From Bacteroides sp. 214 (lineage in GTDB: Bacteria; Bacteroidota; Bacteroidia; Bacteroidales; Bacteroidaceae), in the NCBI RefSeq assembly GCF_010501015.1, contig NZ_QVML01000001.1, forward strand, positions 61,845-125,844: DNA of 64,000 nt. Direction: 5' to 3'. Below the pieces are notes generated by a model that was given only the letters and a program-made list of their open reading frames with translations, made no database searches and had not been told where the DNA came from. Positions 45,360 through 55,868 of the stretch are shown in pieces. The position numbers and the translations under genes were made by a program. Every line of letters begins with the position of its first letter. The stretch's first letter is position 1.

Positions 45360-47723
45360 TCATTCTAATAACCTGATTTCATATACCCGGAAAGTTTGTC
45401 CGGTTTCTCCCGGAGTGAATTTAATGGTTTCTGTTCCGGCTTTGAGCTTTTCTGGAAGTTGGTATATCCATGTAATGAAGTTCTCATCCAAATTGGCTAC
45501 GATAGGCGAGGAGTGGATTTCTTTATCTCCGATATAAATCCTGGTTTCGGGTTTATTATCTCCTTTGTGCAACACAAGCATGAGATGAGAAGCTTCTTCG
45601 TTTACTTTTAATTCATAGCTAAACCATCCTTTGGCTGAACGGAAATGACGGTTTTCGCGGGTGCCGGTACGTGAGTCTTCATACTTGATAAAGTGGTCGG
45701 ACTCGGGTTGTTGCTCGCCCGGATAGATTAAATCTATGGTGCGTTGAAACAATTCTGCTTTTTGCTGCTCTTTGCGGGTTACTTCTTCTTTCAATTGTTG
45801 CAGAGCGTTTGAAGTAACCTGACGAAAGTAAACAGCATAACGTGAGTTGTGCAGACGGAAGAATGGGATGAACTTTAACGATTGATATTTAGCCGGATGT
45901 GTTTCTCCAATATAGTCGAAACAAATCTCGTTACCATTTGCTCTTTTGAAATAGGAGAGTAGTTGGCTCGTTTCTCCTATCAGCACAGGTGCGTCTTGTA
46001 ATGGAATCTGATGTCCATGTGCAACGTGCCCGCCGCGACTATCGTCGGCATATAGTCCCTTCATCTCTTCTGTACCCATCTTGGCACCTAAAACAATAGG
46101 ACCATACATGAACGAATAATAGCTACTTTTATCTGGTAGTTGCTCTGTTTTTAACTCCATGGGAAGCGTAAGGACAATTTTATCTCCCTTTTTCCATTTT
46201 CGTTCGAGGGTAATATAATTATCAGATGTTTTGTTTACTGGTTGGGGGTGTCCGTTTACTGTTACGGCAAGTTTTCCTTTCTCCACCCAACCAGGGTAAC
46301 GGATTTTAAGTGCAAAAATTTTTTTCTTACTTTCCTCAATCAGTATACGTACTTGTTCTTCATCAGGGAAGCGGGTTTGTTGAACCAGCGTTACTCCTTT
46401 ATCTTTCCACTCCAAACGGGAGGGAATGAAGAGATTAACATACAAGTCATTACCTGCATGTGCGTAAATGATTTCTCCGTATTTGCTGTGGTTTTCCAAT
46501 CCAGAACCTACACAACACCACATGCTGGTTTCGGGTTGCGAATATACACGATAATGCCCCGGACGCATAGGTGTGAAATATACAAATCCTCCTTTGTCCG
46601 GCTCTTGTGAAGATAGGATATGATTGTAAAGAGCGCGTTCATAGAAATCCATATAACGGGTATCGGATGTACTCTGGAAGAACATATTACTTAAACGAAG
46701 CATGTTGTATGTGTTGCAGGTTTCGGGGCCTTCGATGTCAGTGACCATTGCTTCAAAGTTATCTGCCGGATGGAAGTGTTCGCGTACACTGTTTCCGCCG
46801 ATACTAATGGAACGATTGCTGGTTACAGTTTCCCAGAAGAACTGCGAAGCATCATTCCATGCCTGATTATTTTCAAGGTCGGCTATTCGTTTGTAGCCAA
46901 TAACTTTAGGAATTTGCGTATTGGCATGTAGTCCGGTAAGTTTATCTTCCTTTATTAATAACGGGTTAAGAATTGCCATGTGCGAAAAACGTTTGGCAAG
47001 CTCCAGATATTTCTTATCGCCGGTGATGGCATACACATCTGCAAATGTTTCGTTTAATCCGCCATGTTCACTGCGAAGCATATCCTGCATTTGTTCGTCA
47101 CTCAACCCGGAGATGATGTCAAGCATCCAATCGGTTAGTTTGATAAGCATGTGGCGAGCGGTAGTATTGCCAGCAAAAAGATATGCATCGCGTAAGCCAG
47201 CATAAGTCTTGTGTATATTATAGAGAGGTACCCATTTGCCATTGAGGTCGAATCCTCCAGCACGGATATTCCCTGCTTTAATTTCGTTCCACATCGGAAT
47301 ACTTCCAGGAGTCCCACCAATAAATCCTGTTCCTACAGCATCCTGACAACGTTTAAGTTCGTTGATCATGTAACAAAGCCTCTCCCCAAGAGGCTCTTGG
47401 AGAGGGTTGGGAAGGCTCGCATACATCATAGCTAATGCTGAAATGTAATGTCCGCCAATGTGCCCGTCTAATCCGCTGTTTTCCCAGTTGGTGTAAGACG
47501 GTGCTTTGGGGGTAAGGCCGGCTTCCCGCAAATAAGGAGCAAGCAACCTGTCCGGATTCATGGCGAGAATATAGTTTAAATCAGTTTGCTGGGCTTGTAG
47601 GAAAGGGCTATTAAGTAGTTCTACATCCGATAGGGGGAATGCTTGTACTTGCTTTAGGGTTTGAGCCTCCCCTGTAAAGAGAAAGCAGAAAAGGAATAGA
47701 CAAGTAATGATGATTGTTCTCAT
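45360..47723 (-). CDS. GH127 beta-L-arabinofuranosidase (DUF1680), secreted
   Basis: 787 residues with a signal peptide (IITCLFLFCFLFTGEAQ). The GH127 active site uses a cysteine nucleophile near a zinc site; SMWCCVGSGLENHSKYGE carries the expected cysteine pair. NEMRLSNM-like TCNTYNMLRLSNMFF precedes it. The family removes beta-L-arabinofuranose from plant glycoproteins and pectin. Residues about 103-116 (NPLQEPLGERL) are encoded by a copy of the CCTCTCCCC repeat described at 52591 and are probably an in-frame insertion. Confidence 0.92.
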   Translation of the reverse strand: MRTIIITCLFLFCFLFTGEAQTLKQVQAFPLSDVELLNSPFLQAQQTDLNYILAMNPDRLLAPYLREAGLTPKAPSYTNWENSGLDGHIGGHYISALAMMYASLPNPLQEPLGERLCYMINELKRCQDAVGTGFIGGTPGSIPMWNEIKAGNIRAGGFDLNGKWVPLYNIHKTYAGLRDAYLFAGNTTARHMLIKLTDWMLDIISGLSDEQMQDMLRSEHGGLNETFADVYAITGDKKYLELAKRFSHMAILNPLLIKEDKLTGLHANTQIPKVIGYKRIADLENNQAWNDASQFFWETVTSNRSISIGGNSVREHFHPADNFEAMVTDIEGPETCNTYNMLRLSNMFFQSTSDTRYMDFYERALYNHILSSQEPDKGGFVYFTPMRPGHYRVYSQPETSMWCCVGSGLENHSKYGEIIYAHAGNDLYVNLFIPSRLEWKDKGVTLVQQTRFPDEEQVRILIEESKKKIFALKIRYPGWVEKGKLAVTVNGHPQPVNKTSDNYITLERKWKKGDKIVLTLPMELKTEQLPDKSSYYSFMYGPIVLGAKMGTEEMKGLYADDSRGGHVAHGHQIPLQDAPVLIGETSQLLSYFKRANGNEICFDYIGETHPAKYQSLKFIPFFRLHNSRYAVYFRQVTSNALQQLKEEVTRKEQQKAELFQRTIDLIYPGEQQPESDHFIKYEDSRTGTRENRHFRSAKGWFSYELKVNEEASHLMLVLHKGDNKPETRIYIGDKEIHSSPIVANLDENFITWIYQLPEKLKAGTETIKFTPGETGQTFRVYEIRLLE

Positions 47724-47758
47724 ATTGTATTAGGGCTTTTAGAACATAGTTGAAAATA

Positions 47759-47798
47759 ATCTCCGGACTGAAGTGAATTAGGCTTTCAGCCCGGAGAT
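47759..47798 (-). terminator. Hairpin after araB
   Basis: ATCTCCGGACTGAA (47759-47772) and TTCAGCCCGGAGAT (47785-47798) form a 14-bp stem with one G-U pair and a 12-nt loop. It lies between the araB stop and the GH127 start. On the minus strand TATTTTC follows, so it is terminator-like, perhaps partial. Confidence 0.55.
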
Positions 47799-47861
47799 AT
47801 ATAGTTTCTGTAATTCAAAGATTGACGTGAGTCAAACTTCGTTGCAGCATGTTGTTACTTA

Positions 47862-49472
47862 CTAGTTACCTTTAAATTTAACAGCTGCTTCTTCGATAGG
47901 CAATGCTGCCTTGTAGTTTTCGATGTACGTGTTAAAACCTTCTACATCTTCAGCTGTAGGTGCTATCTCAGTACCTGCATCTCCGGCAAACACCTGCTCG
48001 TCCAGGAAAGCATCAAGAGGCTGGTTCTTTTCATTGTTTACTAAGTAAGAGCCTAATAGAGCGATACCCCAAGCACCTCCCTCGCCAGCAGTTTCCATCA
48101 CAGAAATAGGTGAGTTGAGAGCAGCTGCAAGTACACGTTGTCCTACGTTCTTGGTCTTGAATAATCCACCGTGTCCGGTAATACGGTCTACCGTTACCTT
48201 TTCATCATTGAAGAGGATGTCGTTTCCAATCTTTAGCACACCAATAGAGGCATTGAGATGTGCCCGCATAAAATTGGCGAGATTGAACTTGTCACCTGCC
48301 GAGCGCACAAACAATGGACGTCCCTCGGAGAATCCTGTTATCGGTTCGCCCGATATGTAGTTGTACGATAGTACTCCACCACAATCAGCATCTCCCGTAA
48401 GCGCGTGGTTGTAGAGCTTTTCGTATACCACGTTCATATCTACCGGTATGCCCAGCAACTCCTGATACTCTTTGAAGAGGCCAATCCATGCGTTGAGGTC
48501 GGATGTGCAGTTGTTGCAGTGTACCATTGCCACAGGACTGCCGTCGGGTGTGGTTACCATGTCGATAGCTTCGTAGGGCTTAGACAAATCTTTCTCCAAT
48601 ACAATCATAGAGAATGATGAGGTACCTGCCGATACGTTCCCTGTGCGTTGCTTCACAGCATTGGTAGCTACCATGCCTGTGCCGGCATCACCTTCGGGTG
48701 GACAGAGAGGCACTCCGGGCTTCAGTAGCCCCGATGTGTCTATTTTCTTGGCTCCTTCTGCAGTGAGGGTTCCGGCATCCTGTCCGGCAGAGAGTACTTG
48801 TGGCAGAATGTCGAGCAGCTTCCAACCGAATCGTTTACCACCTTCGGTTAGCCCATCGAATTTTTCAACCATCGAACTGTAGTAGTCTTTTGTGGCAGGA
48901 TCTATAGGTAGCATACCCGATGCATCACCTACGCCTAATACTTTCTGACCTGTGAGTTGCCAGTGTATGTATCCTGCAAGTGTTGTCAGATATGCAATAT
49001 CCTTCACATGTTCCTCCTCATTCAATATGGCTTGGTAGAGGTGCGAAATGCTCCAACGCAGCGGTATGTTGTACACAAACAGTTCCGATAGCTCGGCTGC
49101 TGCTTGTCCTGTGTTGGTGTTTCTCCATGTGCGGAAGGGTACAAGAATTTCTTCTTTTTCATTGAACGCCATGTAGCCATGCATCATGGCGCTTACACCA
49201 ATAGCTGCTAATGCCTCTATCTCTACGTCGTATGCCTTTCTTACGTTGCGGCGCAGGTCGGTATAGCAATCCTGTAGTCCGTACCAAATAGCGTCCATAC
49301 TATATGTCCAAAGCCCGTCCACCAACTGATTTTCCCATGTGTGGCTTCCTTGGGCGATGGGCTTGTTTTCTTGGTCAATTAAAACAGCCTTTATCCGGGT
49401 AGAGCCGAACTCTATACCCAGAATGGCTTTGCCTGTTTCAATGGTTGATTTTGCATCCCATTTCATAAGCAT
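47862..49472 (-). CDS. araB: Ribulokinase, FGGY family
   Basis: 536 residues. It phosphorylates L-ribulose for the arabinose pathway. FGGY-kinase features are the N-terminal [16 protein letters not shown], the MHGYMAFNE segment, the glycine-rich [15 protein letters not shown] and the C-terminal [15 protein letters not shown]. By sequence alone it could be called xylulokinase; the neighbours araA and araD favour ribulokinase, as in the Bacteroides arabinose cluster. Its ATG at 49472 overlaps the araA stop by one base; a second ATG at 49466 is also possible. Confidence 0.9.
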   Translation of the reverse strand: MLMKWDAKSTIETGKAILGIEFGSTRIKAVLIDQENKPIAQGSHTWENQLVDGLWTYSMDAIWYGLQDCYTDLRRNVRKAYDVEIEALAAIGVSAMMHGYMAFNEKEEILVPFRTWRNTNTGQAAAELSELFVYNIPLRWSISHLYQAILNEEEHVKDIAYLTTLAGYIHWQLTGQKVLGVGDASGMLPIDPATKDYYSSMVEKFDGLTEGGKRFGWKLLDILPQVLSAGQDAGTLTAEGAKKIDTSGLLKPGVPLCPPEGDAGTGMVATNAVKQRTGNVSAGTSSFSMIVLEKDLSKPYEAIDMVTTPDGSPVAMVHCNNCTSDLNAWIGLFKEYQELLGIPVDMNVVYEKLYNHALTGDADCGGVLSYNYISGEPITGFSEGRPLFVRSAGDKFNLANFMRAHLNASIGVLKIGNDILFNDEKVTVDRITGHGGLFKTKNVGQRVLAAALNSPISVMETAGEGGAWGIALLGSYLVNNEKNQPLDAFLDEQVFAGDAGTEIAPTAEDVEGFNTYIENYKAALPIEEAAVKFKGN

Positions 49473-50971
49473 CAGATTCCTTTATTCAACATATAAAAAA
49501 CTTCATTCATGCGAAGCTCCTTCTTAAATTCAGATATGGTGGTATTTTCATCAATTACTACCATTTCAATTCCTGCAATCTCGGCATAATCTTCCATGTA
49601 TTCTACTGTAAGGTCGTACGAGAAGCTGGTGTGATGTGTTCCACCTGCCAGAATCCATGCACCTGCACCTACTTCGAGGTTAGGACGTGGAATCCATAAT
49701 GCAGAAGCAACAGGTAGCTTTGGAAGTGCTTTACTCTTAATACAATCTACCTTATTTACAATCATACGGAAGCGGTTACCCATGTCAACTATTGTAGCTG
49801 CGATACCTTCACCTTCTTTGGACGTAAATACCAGGCGAGCAGTTTCACTGTCGATACCGATGCTTAGACGGTGTACTTCCAGTTTAGGCTTCTCGGCAGC
49901 AATCAGTGGACAAATCTCAAGCATGTGTGCCTGAAGAATAGCACTCTTCTCTCCATCGAAATGCAACGTATAATCTTCCAAGAAGGAACAACCTTTCGGC
50001 ATACCCTGTCCCATGAACCACATTGTGCGATACAGAGCTGCTGTTTTCCAGTCGCCTTCGCCACCGAATCCATAACCTTCTGCCATCAAACGTTGGCTGG
50101 CAAGTCCCGGGATTTGATCCATCAATCCCAAGTCGTTAAAGTTACTAGTGAACCCTTTAGCTCCCGTATCTTTCAATATCCGGCGAATAGCGATTTCTGC
50201 TTTAGCCGAATTCCATACCTTTGTGTATGCTTCGGTTCCTTCTTTTTCAAGTTCAGGAGAATGGTCATACATGGCAAAGTATTCTTTTACCATTGCTTTT
50301 ACGTCCTCGTCCGAAACAGCTTTGTAGTATTCCATCAGGTCGTTTACCGGACAGTAATCTACGTGGTAGCCCAATTTAATCTCGGCTTCCACTTTGTCGC
50401 CGTCTGTTACGGCTACATTATTCATCTGATCGCCAAAGCGAATGATAAGCATATCCTGAGCATCTGCCCAAGCTGCCGATACACGCATCCAAACAGCCAG
50501 TTTATCTTGTGTGGCAGCATCTTGCCAGTAGCCAACTACTACCTTGCGAGGTTTACGTAGACGGGCAGTGATGTGTCCGAATTCACGGTCGCCATGAGCC
50601 GATTGGTTCAGGTTCATGAAGTCCATATTCATAGTATCCCAAGGAATCTCCTTGTTGAATTGTGTGTGGAAGTGACACAAAGGTTTGTTTAAAGCCTGTA
50701 AGCCATGAATCCACATTTTTGCAGGCGAGAACGTATGCATCCATGTGATGACACCGATACATTTCTCGTCATTATTGGCTGCTTTCATTACAGCAGTTAC
50801 TTCTTTGGAAGAGTTTGCTGTTCCTTTATATACTACTTTTATAGGAAGACGACCAGAGTCGTTCAAACCTTTTACCATTTCATTAGAGTGTGCGTCGACT
50901 GCGATTACTGCGTCGCCTCCGTACAAGAGCTGCGCTCCTGTTACAAACCATACTTCATAATTTTCAAACAT
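49472..50971 (-). CDS. araA: L-arabinose isomerase
   Basis: 499 residues from ATG 50971 ([19 protein letters not shown]). The open frame extends 87 bp upstream, but the family start is at this methionine. It converts L-arabinose to L-ribulose and binds Mn2+. Conserved parts include [36 protein letters not shown] [19 protein letters not shown], and the histidine segment [12 protein letters not shown]. The gene is followed without a gap by araB. Confidence 0.97.
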   Translation of the reverse strand: MFENYEVWFVTGAQLLYGGDAVIAVDAHSNEMVKGLNDSGRLPIKVVYKGTANSSKEVTAVMKAANNDEKCIGVITWMHTFSPAKMWIHGLQALNKPLCHFHTQFNKEIPWDTMNMDFMNLNQSAHGDREFGHITARLRKPRKVVVGYWQDAATQDKLAVWMRVSAAWADAQDMLIIRFGDQMNNVAVTDGDKVEAEIKLGYHVDYCPVNDLMEYYKAVSDEDVKAMVKEYFAMYDHSPELEKEGTEAYTKVWNSAKAEIAIRRILKDTGAKGFTSNFNDLGLMDQIPGLASQRLMAEGYGFGGEGDWKTAALYRTMWFMGQGMPKGCSFLEDYTLHFDGEKSAILQAHMLEICPLIAAEKPKLEVHRLSIGIDSETARLVFTSKEGEGIAATIVDMGNRFRMIVNKVDCIKSKALPKLPVASALWIPRPNLEVGAGAWILAGGTHHTSFSYDLTVEYMEDYAEIAGIEMVVIDENTTISEFKKELRMNEVFYMLNKGI

Positions 50972-51005
50972 AATATTCTTTTTTATTAGGTTATTGTTAC
51001 TTGTA

Positions 51006-51185
51006 CTTTTTCTTTTGTCTTGATACAAAAGAAAAAGATACCAAAAAGAAAAGATCAAGACTGAATTTACTTCGCTACTCGCACCCTGCGTTTCGCTAAA
51101 AGACCTTAAACTCGCGCTGTGCGCTCAAACAGAAGGTCTTTTTTAACGCTTCACTGTGGTTGCTCGTTTAACGCTTCGTAAATTA
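51006..51185. repeat. Strongly palindromic intergenic element between araD and araA
   Basis: CTTTTTCTTTTGT (51006-51018) and ACAAAAGAAAAAG (51025-51037) form a perfect 13-bp stem around CTTGAT. TCTTGAT can also pair with ATCAAGA at 51054-51060. AAAAGACCTT (51098-51107) pairs with AAGGTCTTTT (51133-51142) around a GCGC-rich loop. TTTAC near 51065 and GTAAA near 51180 face each other at the ends. It has the look of a dispersed Bacteroidetes extragenic element and could attenuate transcription into araA. No gene is present. Confidence 0.6.
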
Positions 51186-51221
51186 GGTCGTTGGGCTCCG
51201 CATGGAACTTGGTGCGGTACC

Positions 51222-51908
51222 TTACCGCTGACCATAATACGCATTAGGGCCGTGTTTACGGCTAAAATGCTTCTCTATTAACAGCGGATTCATGGTCAGG
51301 TTAGGGTTGGCCGCATAAGCGATGCTTGCCATTTTGGCCACCTGCTCCATGACTACAGCATTATGAACCGCGTCGTGTGCGTCTTTCCCCCAAGAGAATG
51401 GACCATGATTTTTAACCAATACGCCCGGGGTATGAACCGGATTCAGCCCTTCGAATCTCTTTACGATTACATTGCCGGTTTCCAGTTCGTATGCTCCTTC
51501 CACTTCTTCTTTCGTCATTTCTGCGGTGCAGGGAATGGCATCATGGAAATAATCGGCATGTGTAGTTCCTATATTCGGAATGTCAAGACCAGCCTGTGCC
51601 CATGCAGTAGCATAGGTAGAGTGGGTGTGTACTACACCGCCAATTTCGGGGAAAGCTTTATAAAGTACCAGATGGGTAGCTGTATCCGACGATGGCTTCA
51701 ATTTACCTTCCACCACATTGCCATCTAAATCTACTACAACCATGTCTTCCACTTTCATATCGTCGTAAGATACTCCACTGGGTTTAATGACGACCAAACC
51801 ACTGGTACGGTCTATAGCAGATACATTTCCCCAAGTAAATATCACTAAGCCATGTTTTACCAATTCCAGATTGGCATGGAATACTTTTTCTTTTAATACT
51901 TCCAGCAT
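51222..51908 (-). CDS. araD: L-ribulose-5-phosphate 4-epimerase
   Basis: 228 residues. A class II aldolase-fold enzyme that gives D-xylulose 5-phosphate. Zinc ligands are seen in [13 protein letters not shown] and in TTHADYFHD, with the catalytic [26 protein letters not shown] and [10 protein letters not shown] are typical of AraD. It follows araR by 9 bp and precedes araA by about 250 bp containing the palindromic element. Confidence 0.96.
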   Translation of the reverse strand: MLEVLKEKVFHANLELVKHGLVIFTWGNVSAIDRTSGLVVIKPSGVSYDDMKVEDMVVVDLDGNVVEGKLKPSSDTATHLVLYKAFPEIGGVVHTHSTYATAWAQAGLDIPNIGTTHADYFHDAIPCTAEMTKEEVEGAYELETGNVIVKRFEGLNPVHTPGVLVKNHGPFSWGKDAHDAVHNAVVMEQVAKMASIAYAANPNLTMNPLLIEKHFSRKHGPNAYYGQR

Positions 51909-51917
51909 AATTTTATA

Positions 51918-52658
51918 TTATAATTTAAACTTAGGGTCTTTCTGGTAAGCTTTGCTGTTGAATTGATACAATGCGGCTCCACGTTTTGACCCTTGCTTAT
52001 CTATTTGATCGGTTTTTTCGATATAATCCATTTCTGCTACACGCTTTCGGAAATTGCGCTTGTCGAGTTCTTCACCATAAATGGCTTCATACAGACTTTG
52101 CAACTGTGAGAGCGTAAACATATTGGACAACAGGTTAAAACCAATTGGCTTTGTTGACGCTTTCTGCTGCATTTTCTTTCTCGCCTTCTCAACCATCTCT
52201 TCGTGATCAAAGATAAGCGGAGGCAGTTCCTTTATGTTTACCCAAAAGGCGTTGTGCTTCTCTACCAATTCATGATCGTACTCGTTGATGTTCATCAGCG
52301 CATAGTAAGCTATGGATATAACACGTTCATTCGGTTCGCGATCAATAGCACTAAAAGCGCCCACCTGTTCCATGTAGACTTTTTCTAATCCGGTTAATTC
52401 GAGCAGTACGCGTTTTGCAGCATCATCTGTGCTTTCGCTTTCCTGCGTGAATCCCCCCATCAGTGACCAACCTCCTTTGCACGGTTCAAAATTACGTTTT
52501 AGTAATAACAGATATAGCTCTCCTTCTTTGAAGCCGAAGATGATGCAGTCTACTGCTACATAGAACTTAGGGTTATGGCTGTAATAACTCAGCCTCTCCC
52601 CAGTCCTCTCCAAAGGAGAGGAGGTAGGGAGTGCTTTGTCTTTAGATTTCATTTCCAT
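51918..52658 (-). CDS. araR: Nudix-type transcriptional regulator of arabinose utilisation (AraR)
   Basis: 246 residues. The N-terminal Nudix-like domain contains FYVAVDCIIFGFKEGELYLLLLKRNF, SLMGGF and a degenerate Nudix box (ESTDDAAKRVLLELTGL). That box lacks the REXXEE core, as in the NrtR-like regulators. The C-terminal winged-helix region (NFRKRVAEMDYIEKTDQ) would bind DNA. The family is known to regulate arabinose genes in Bacteroides with L-arabinose as effector; I infer the same here from the operon. Residues about 9-23 (LPTSSPLERTGERLS) come from a repeat element and form an unusual N-terminal extension. Confidence 0.88.
   Translation of the reverse strand: MEMKSKDKALPTSSPLERTGERLSYYSHNPKFYVAVDCIIFGFKEGELYLLLLKRNFEPCKGGWSLMGGFTQESESTDDAAKRVLLELTGLEKVYMEQVGAFSAIDREPNERVISIAYYALMNINEYDHELVEKHNAFWVNIKELPPLIFDHEEMVEKARKKMQQKASTKPIGFNLLSNMFTLSQLQSLYEAIYGEELDKRNFRKRVAEMDYIEKTDQIDKQGSKRGAALYQFNSKAYQKDPKFKL
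52591..52634. repeat. CCTCTCCCC palindromic repeat inside araR (other copies at 52703 and 47377)
   Basis: Three related segments share the 11-mer AGCCTCTCCCC (or its complement) and a CTCTCC..GGAGAG palindrome. They are 52591-52634 within the araR N-terminus, 52703-52741 between araP and araR in opposite orientation, and 47377-47417 within the GH127 gene. In both coding copies the frame stays open. Repeats of this kind are common between genes in Bacteroidetes. Confidence 0.75.
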
Positions 52659-52743
52659 TTATTGCTCTTAGCATATTAAGAATGATGTTATTTATCTGCA
52701 TAGCTTCCTCCCTCTCCTTTGGAATGGGTCGGGGAGAGGCTCT

Positions 52744-54432
52744 TTACCAGAAGTAAATATAGAATGCTACGGTTATTCCTAAGATGATACAAGTGTGTAT
52801 TACATCCCATTTATTCCAACTGGCACGTGTTTCCGCTTTTTGTTCAGGTGTGGCGGTTCCAAATACAAGTCCTTGTATTTTATTTGCCGATGGGGCTTCT
52901 GTAGCAAGACTGACAAGAATAACAACAATGATACAGAACAGAAACATCCAACCGCAGAAGAATAACCAGTTGAGGTCGTAGAACAGGTATTTGAATGTTG
53001 AATCGGCGGCCTCTATATTGCTATAATATACTTTAGCTCCGAGACGCGTTAACCCAATAATCATACCCGATAATAGTCCCCACATACCTCCTTTGGCAGA
53101 AGTTCGTTTCCAGCAAATACCTAATAAGAATGCTGCCGCAATACCCGGTGCCAATACCGATTGTACATCTTGCAGATATGTGTAAAGAACATCTCCCACA
53201 CTACGCATAATGGGGATCCAAAGGATACCAAGTACTACGATTACTACTGTAGCTGCCTGACCGATGGTTACCAATTTCTTTTCAGAAGTGTTGGGCTTGA
53301 AGCGCTTGTAGAAGTCGATTGTAAACAACATAGCCGATGAGTTAAACAACGAAGCCAGTGAACTCATCAATGCTGCAAGAATACCGCACACCACTAAACC
53401 CTTAACACCTGCCGGGAGTAATTTCGCTACCAGCGTTGGGAAAGCAGCATCTGCATTTGCTGTTACGCCATCTGCCAACATTGGTAGAAATCCGCCACTC
53501 TCTAAGCCTTTTTGGTGTAATGCGAATGCAATCATACCGGGAATAAGGAATAGGAATACCGGTAAAAGTTTCAGGTAAGCACCGAAGATGGTACCACGGC
53601 GTGCTTCTGTTTGATTCTTTCCTGAAAGTACACGCTGGACAATATATTGGTCGGTACACCAATACCAGAAACCGATAATTGCCGAACCGATGAGTGCACC
53701 CAACCATGGGAAGTTAGCATCACTATTGTTGCGAATCAGGTTGTTCATTGTATCACCGTATTCATTAACCGAAACACCGCCGCAAATGCGAATCATCTCA
53801 TCCCATCCGCCAAGCTCTTTCAATCCAAGCACAAGAATGATTAATGAACCTAATAACAATATAGGAGTCTGTAATACTGATGTGTATAGTACTGATTTCA
53901 TACCACCAAAAATGGTATAAAGAGCTGTGATTAATACCAGACCAATGGCGGCAATCCAGAAGAAGTCTATTCCCCAGAGAGTATCTATCCCGAATACTTG
54001 TTGGAATACCAACCCTCCGGCATATACTGTAACTGCTACTTTTGTAAGCACATAGCTTACCAATGAAATAACAGAGAGAATGGTTCTTGACTGTGGATTG
54101 TAACGTCTTTCAAGAAACTCGGGCATTGTGTAAACCATGCTTCGTGTATAGAAAGGAACGAATACCCAACCTAGAATAAGAATCATCCATCCTTGAATTT
54201 CCCAGTGCGCCATAGCCATACCGCTTGACGCACCGGCTCCGGCAAGACCAATTAAGTGCTCCGAGCCAATGTTTGATGCAAAGATAGATGCACCAATGGC
54301 TATCCATGTGGCATCTCTTCCGCCAAGGAAATAATCTGCCGAGTCATTTTGCTTTTGTTTAACTACCCAAACGATAATTCCGATAAGAGCCATACAGAAG
54401 ACTCCAATAACTACCCAATCTAATGGTTGCAT
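52744..54432 (-). CDS. araP: Sodium:solute symporter, probable L-arabinose permease
   Basis: 562 residues with about 14 membrane segments (SSS/SGLT family). Motifs include DYFLGGRDATWIAIGASIFASNIGSEHLIGLAGAG, GFWYWCTDQYIVQRVL and MSSLASLFNSSAMLFTIDFYK in short parts. The family uses the Na+ gradient for sugar uptake. Position between galM and araR in the arabinose operon points to L-arabinose. The C-terminus ends in a membrane segment (IILGITVAFYIYFW). Confidence 0.9.
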   Translation of the reverse strand: MQPLDWVVIGVFCMALIGIIVWVVKQKQNDSADYFLGGRDATWIAIGASIFASNIGSEHLIGLAGAGASSGMAMAHWEIQGWMILILGWVFVPFYTRSMVYTMPEFLERRYNPQSRTILSVISLVSYVLTKVAVTVYAGGLVFQQVFGIDTLWGIDFFWIAAIGLVLITALYTIFGGMKSVLYTSVLQTPILLLGSLIILVLGLKELGGWDEMIRICGGVSVNEYGDTMNNLIRNNSDANFPWLGALIGSAIIGFWYWCTDQYIVQRVLSGKNQTEARRGTIFGAYLKLLPVFLFLIPGMIAFALHQKGLESGGFLPMLADGVTANADAAFPTLVAKLLPAGVKGLVVCGILAALMSSLASLFNSSAMLFTIDFYKRFKPNTSEKKLVTIGQAATVVIVVLGILWIPIMRSVGDVLYTYLQDVQSVLAPGIAAAFLLGICWKRTSAKGGMWGLLSGMIIGLTRLGAKVYYSNIEAADSTFKYLFYDLNWLFFCGWMFLFCIIVVILVSLATEAPSANKIQGLVFGTATPEQKAETRASWNKWDVIHTCIILGITVAFYIYFW

Positions 54433-54463
54433 ACGTAATGTGTTTTAAATGTTATTATTTATA

Positions 54464-55606
54464 TTATGGTTTTTCTGCAGTGAACTTGTAAATGCAATGG
54501 CTTTTATAAGTTTCTCCCGGCTTAAGCAATACCGAAGGCCATTGAGGCTTGTTGGGACTGTCGGGATAGTGTTGTGTTTCTAAGCAAATACCGGTACGTT
54601 TCTTGTACATGATACCTTTTTTCCCTTTTGCGGTTCCATCGAGGAAGTTACCTGTATACACCTGTATACCCGGTTCATCGGTATATACCTCTACACTGAT
54701 GCCCGATGCGGGTGAAGTAACTCTAGCTGCAAGTTTGGTGATGTCGCCAGCTGTGTTCAATACCCAATTGTGGTCGTATCCGTTGCCATTCTTTAATTGC
54801 TCGAAGTCAAACTTGTCAATGTCTTCACCAATCATTTTGAGCTTGCTGAAGTCCATTGGAGTATCGGCTACAGGTAGTATCTCGCCTGTTGTCATATAGG
54901 TTGCATCAACCGGAGTATAGCTGTCGGCGTTGATGTAAAGTATATCGCTCGTGATTTCTTTAGTCGCGTCTCCCGAGAGGTTAAAGTAAGAGTGATTGGT
55001 CATGTTGATAACCGTAGTTTGGTCGGTAGTTGCTTCGTATTGAATGTCAATGGCATTATCTTCGGTTAGCGTATACGTAACAGTTGCAGTTACGTTGCCG
55101 GGAAAATTCATATCATTATCGGGCGATTGCATAATCATGGCAATCTGCGTGTCACTAATTGGTTTGGCTGTATACACTTTGTATTGCCATCCCTCAGGAC
55201 CACCGTGCAGGCAATGTCCGAAGTTGTTTGGCAGTAGTTGAATATCTTTGCTGTCGATAGTCATCTTTGCGTCTTTGATGCGATTGGCGTAACGTCCGAT
55301 AGCGGCTCCGAAGTCGCTTGGTACATTTTGATAACTGTTGATGTTGTCAAATCCCAGTACCACATCTTTCATTTCTCCATGCATATCGGGTACCATGATT
55401 GACACAATTCTTCCACCGAAGTTGGTTATGCACACCTCCATGCCATTCTCATTTTTGAGTGTGTAGAGTGCCACTGGTTCTTTTTTGATTTCTGTTTGAA
55501 AATTCTTGGGGTCTAATCCCGATTGAGTTAACTCAGAAGCCGGTTTCGTGTTGCACGAGCTTACCACAAGGGCAATAATGCCGGCGAGTACTACTTCTCT
55601 TTTCAT
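54464..55606 (-). CDS. galM: Aldose 1-epimerase (mutarotase) lipoprotein
   Basis: 380 residues. The signal ends at lipobox VSSC (Cys18), so this mutarotase is exported and lipid anchored. Conserved residues are in GHCLHGGPEGW, INMTNHSYFNLSGD (catalytic His) and GICLETQHYPDSPN (catalytic Glu). It interconverts sugar anomers; next to araP it probably serves arabinose before uptake. It is first in the operon. An inverted repeat ATATG/CATAT with 8-bp spacing lies about 100 bp upstream and could be an operator, but this is unproven. Confidence 0.93.
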   Translation of the reverse strand: MKREVVLAGIIALVVSSCNTKPASELTQSGLDPKNFQTEIKKEPVALYTLKNENGMEVCITNFGGRIVSIMVPDMHGEMKDVVLGFDNINSYQNVPSDFGAAIGRYANRIKDAKMTIDSKDIQLLPNNFGHCLHGGPEGWQYKVYTAKPISDTQIAMIMQSPDNDMNFPGNVTATVTYTLTEDNAIDIQYEATTDQTTVINMTNHSYFNLSGDATKEITSDILYINADSYTPVDATYMTTGEILPVADTPMDFSKLKMIGEDIDKFDFEQLKNGNGYDHNWVLNTAGDITKLAARVTSPASGISVEVYTDEPGIQVYTGNFLDGTAKGKKGIMYKKRTGICLETQHYPDSPNKPQWPSVLLKPGETYKSHCIYKFTAEKP

Positions 55607-55753
55607 GTCTGTTGGTATTAATTATAGAATAAAAGGATTAACGGTGTGTATTTGAGTGTAAAAGTAACACTTAAAGAAAAAAGCATGCAATAAAACTATA
55701 TGTTATACAGCATATTTGTAACTAAAAGAAGCTAAAACCTCTTCATTACAAAT

Positions 55754-55842
55754 AAATTAGAATCCATAGGCAAAACTATAAGCATTCAGCGTGCATAACA
55801 TAAATAGTTGGAACCAGAAGTATAAGCATTGTGTGGGCTCTA
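55754..55842. repeat. Weak 22-bp-spaced motif in the galM-rlmB gap
   Basis: The 295-bp divergent gap (55607-55901) holds TATAAGCATT at 55777 and again at 55821, 44 bp apart. A related CATAAATAG lies midway, giving steps of 22 bp. A CCATAGG at 55764 resembles the core of the dispersed elements. The remainder contains the galM promoter side, with no gene. Confidence 0.4.
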
Positions 55843-55868
55843 TATTTTAATAATAATTAATAAGGTAG

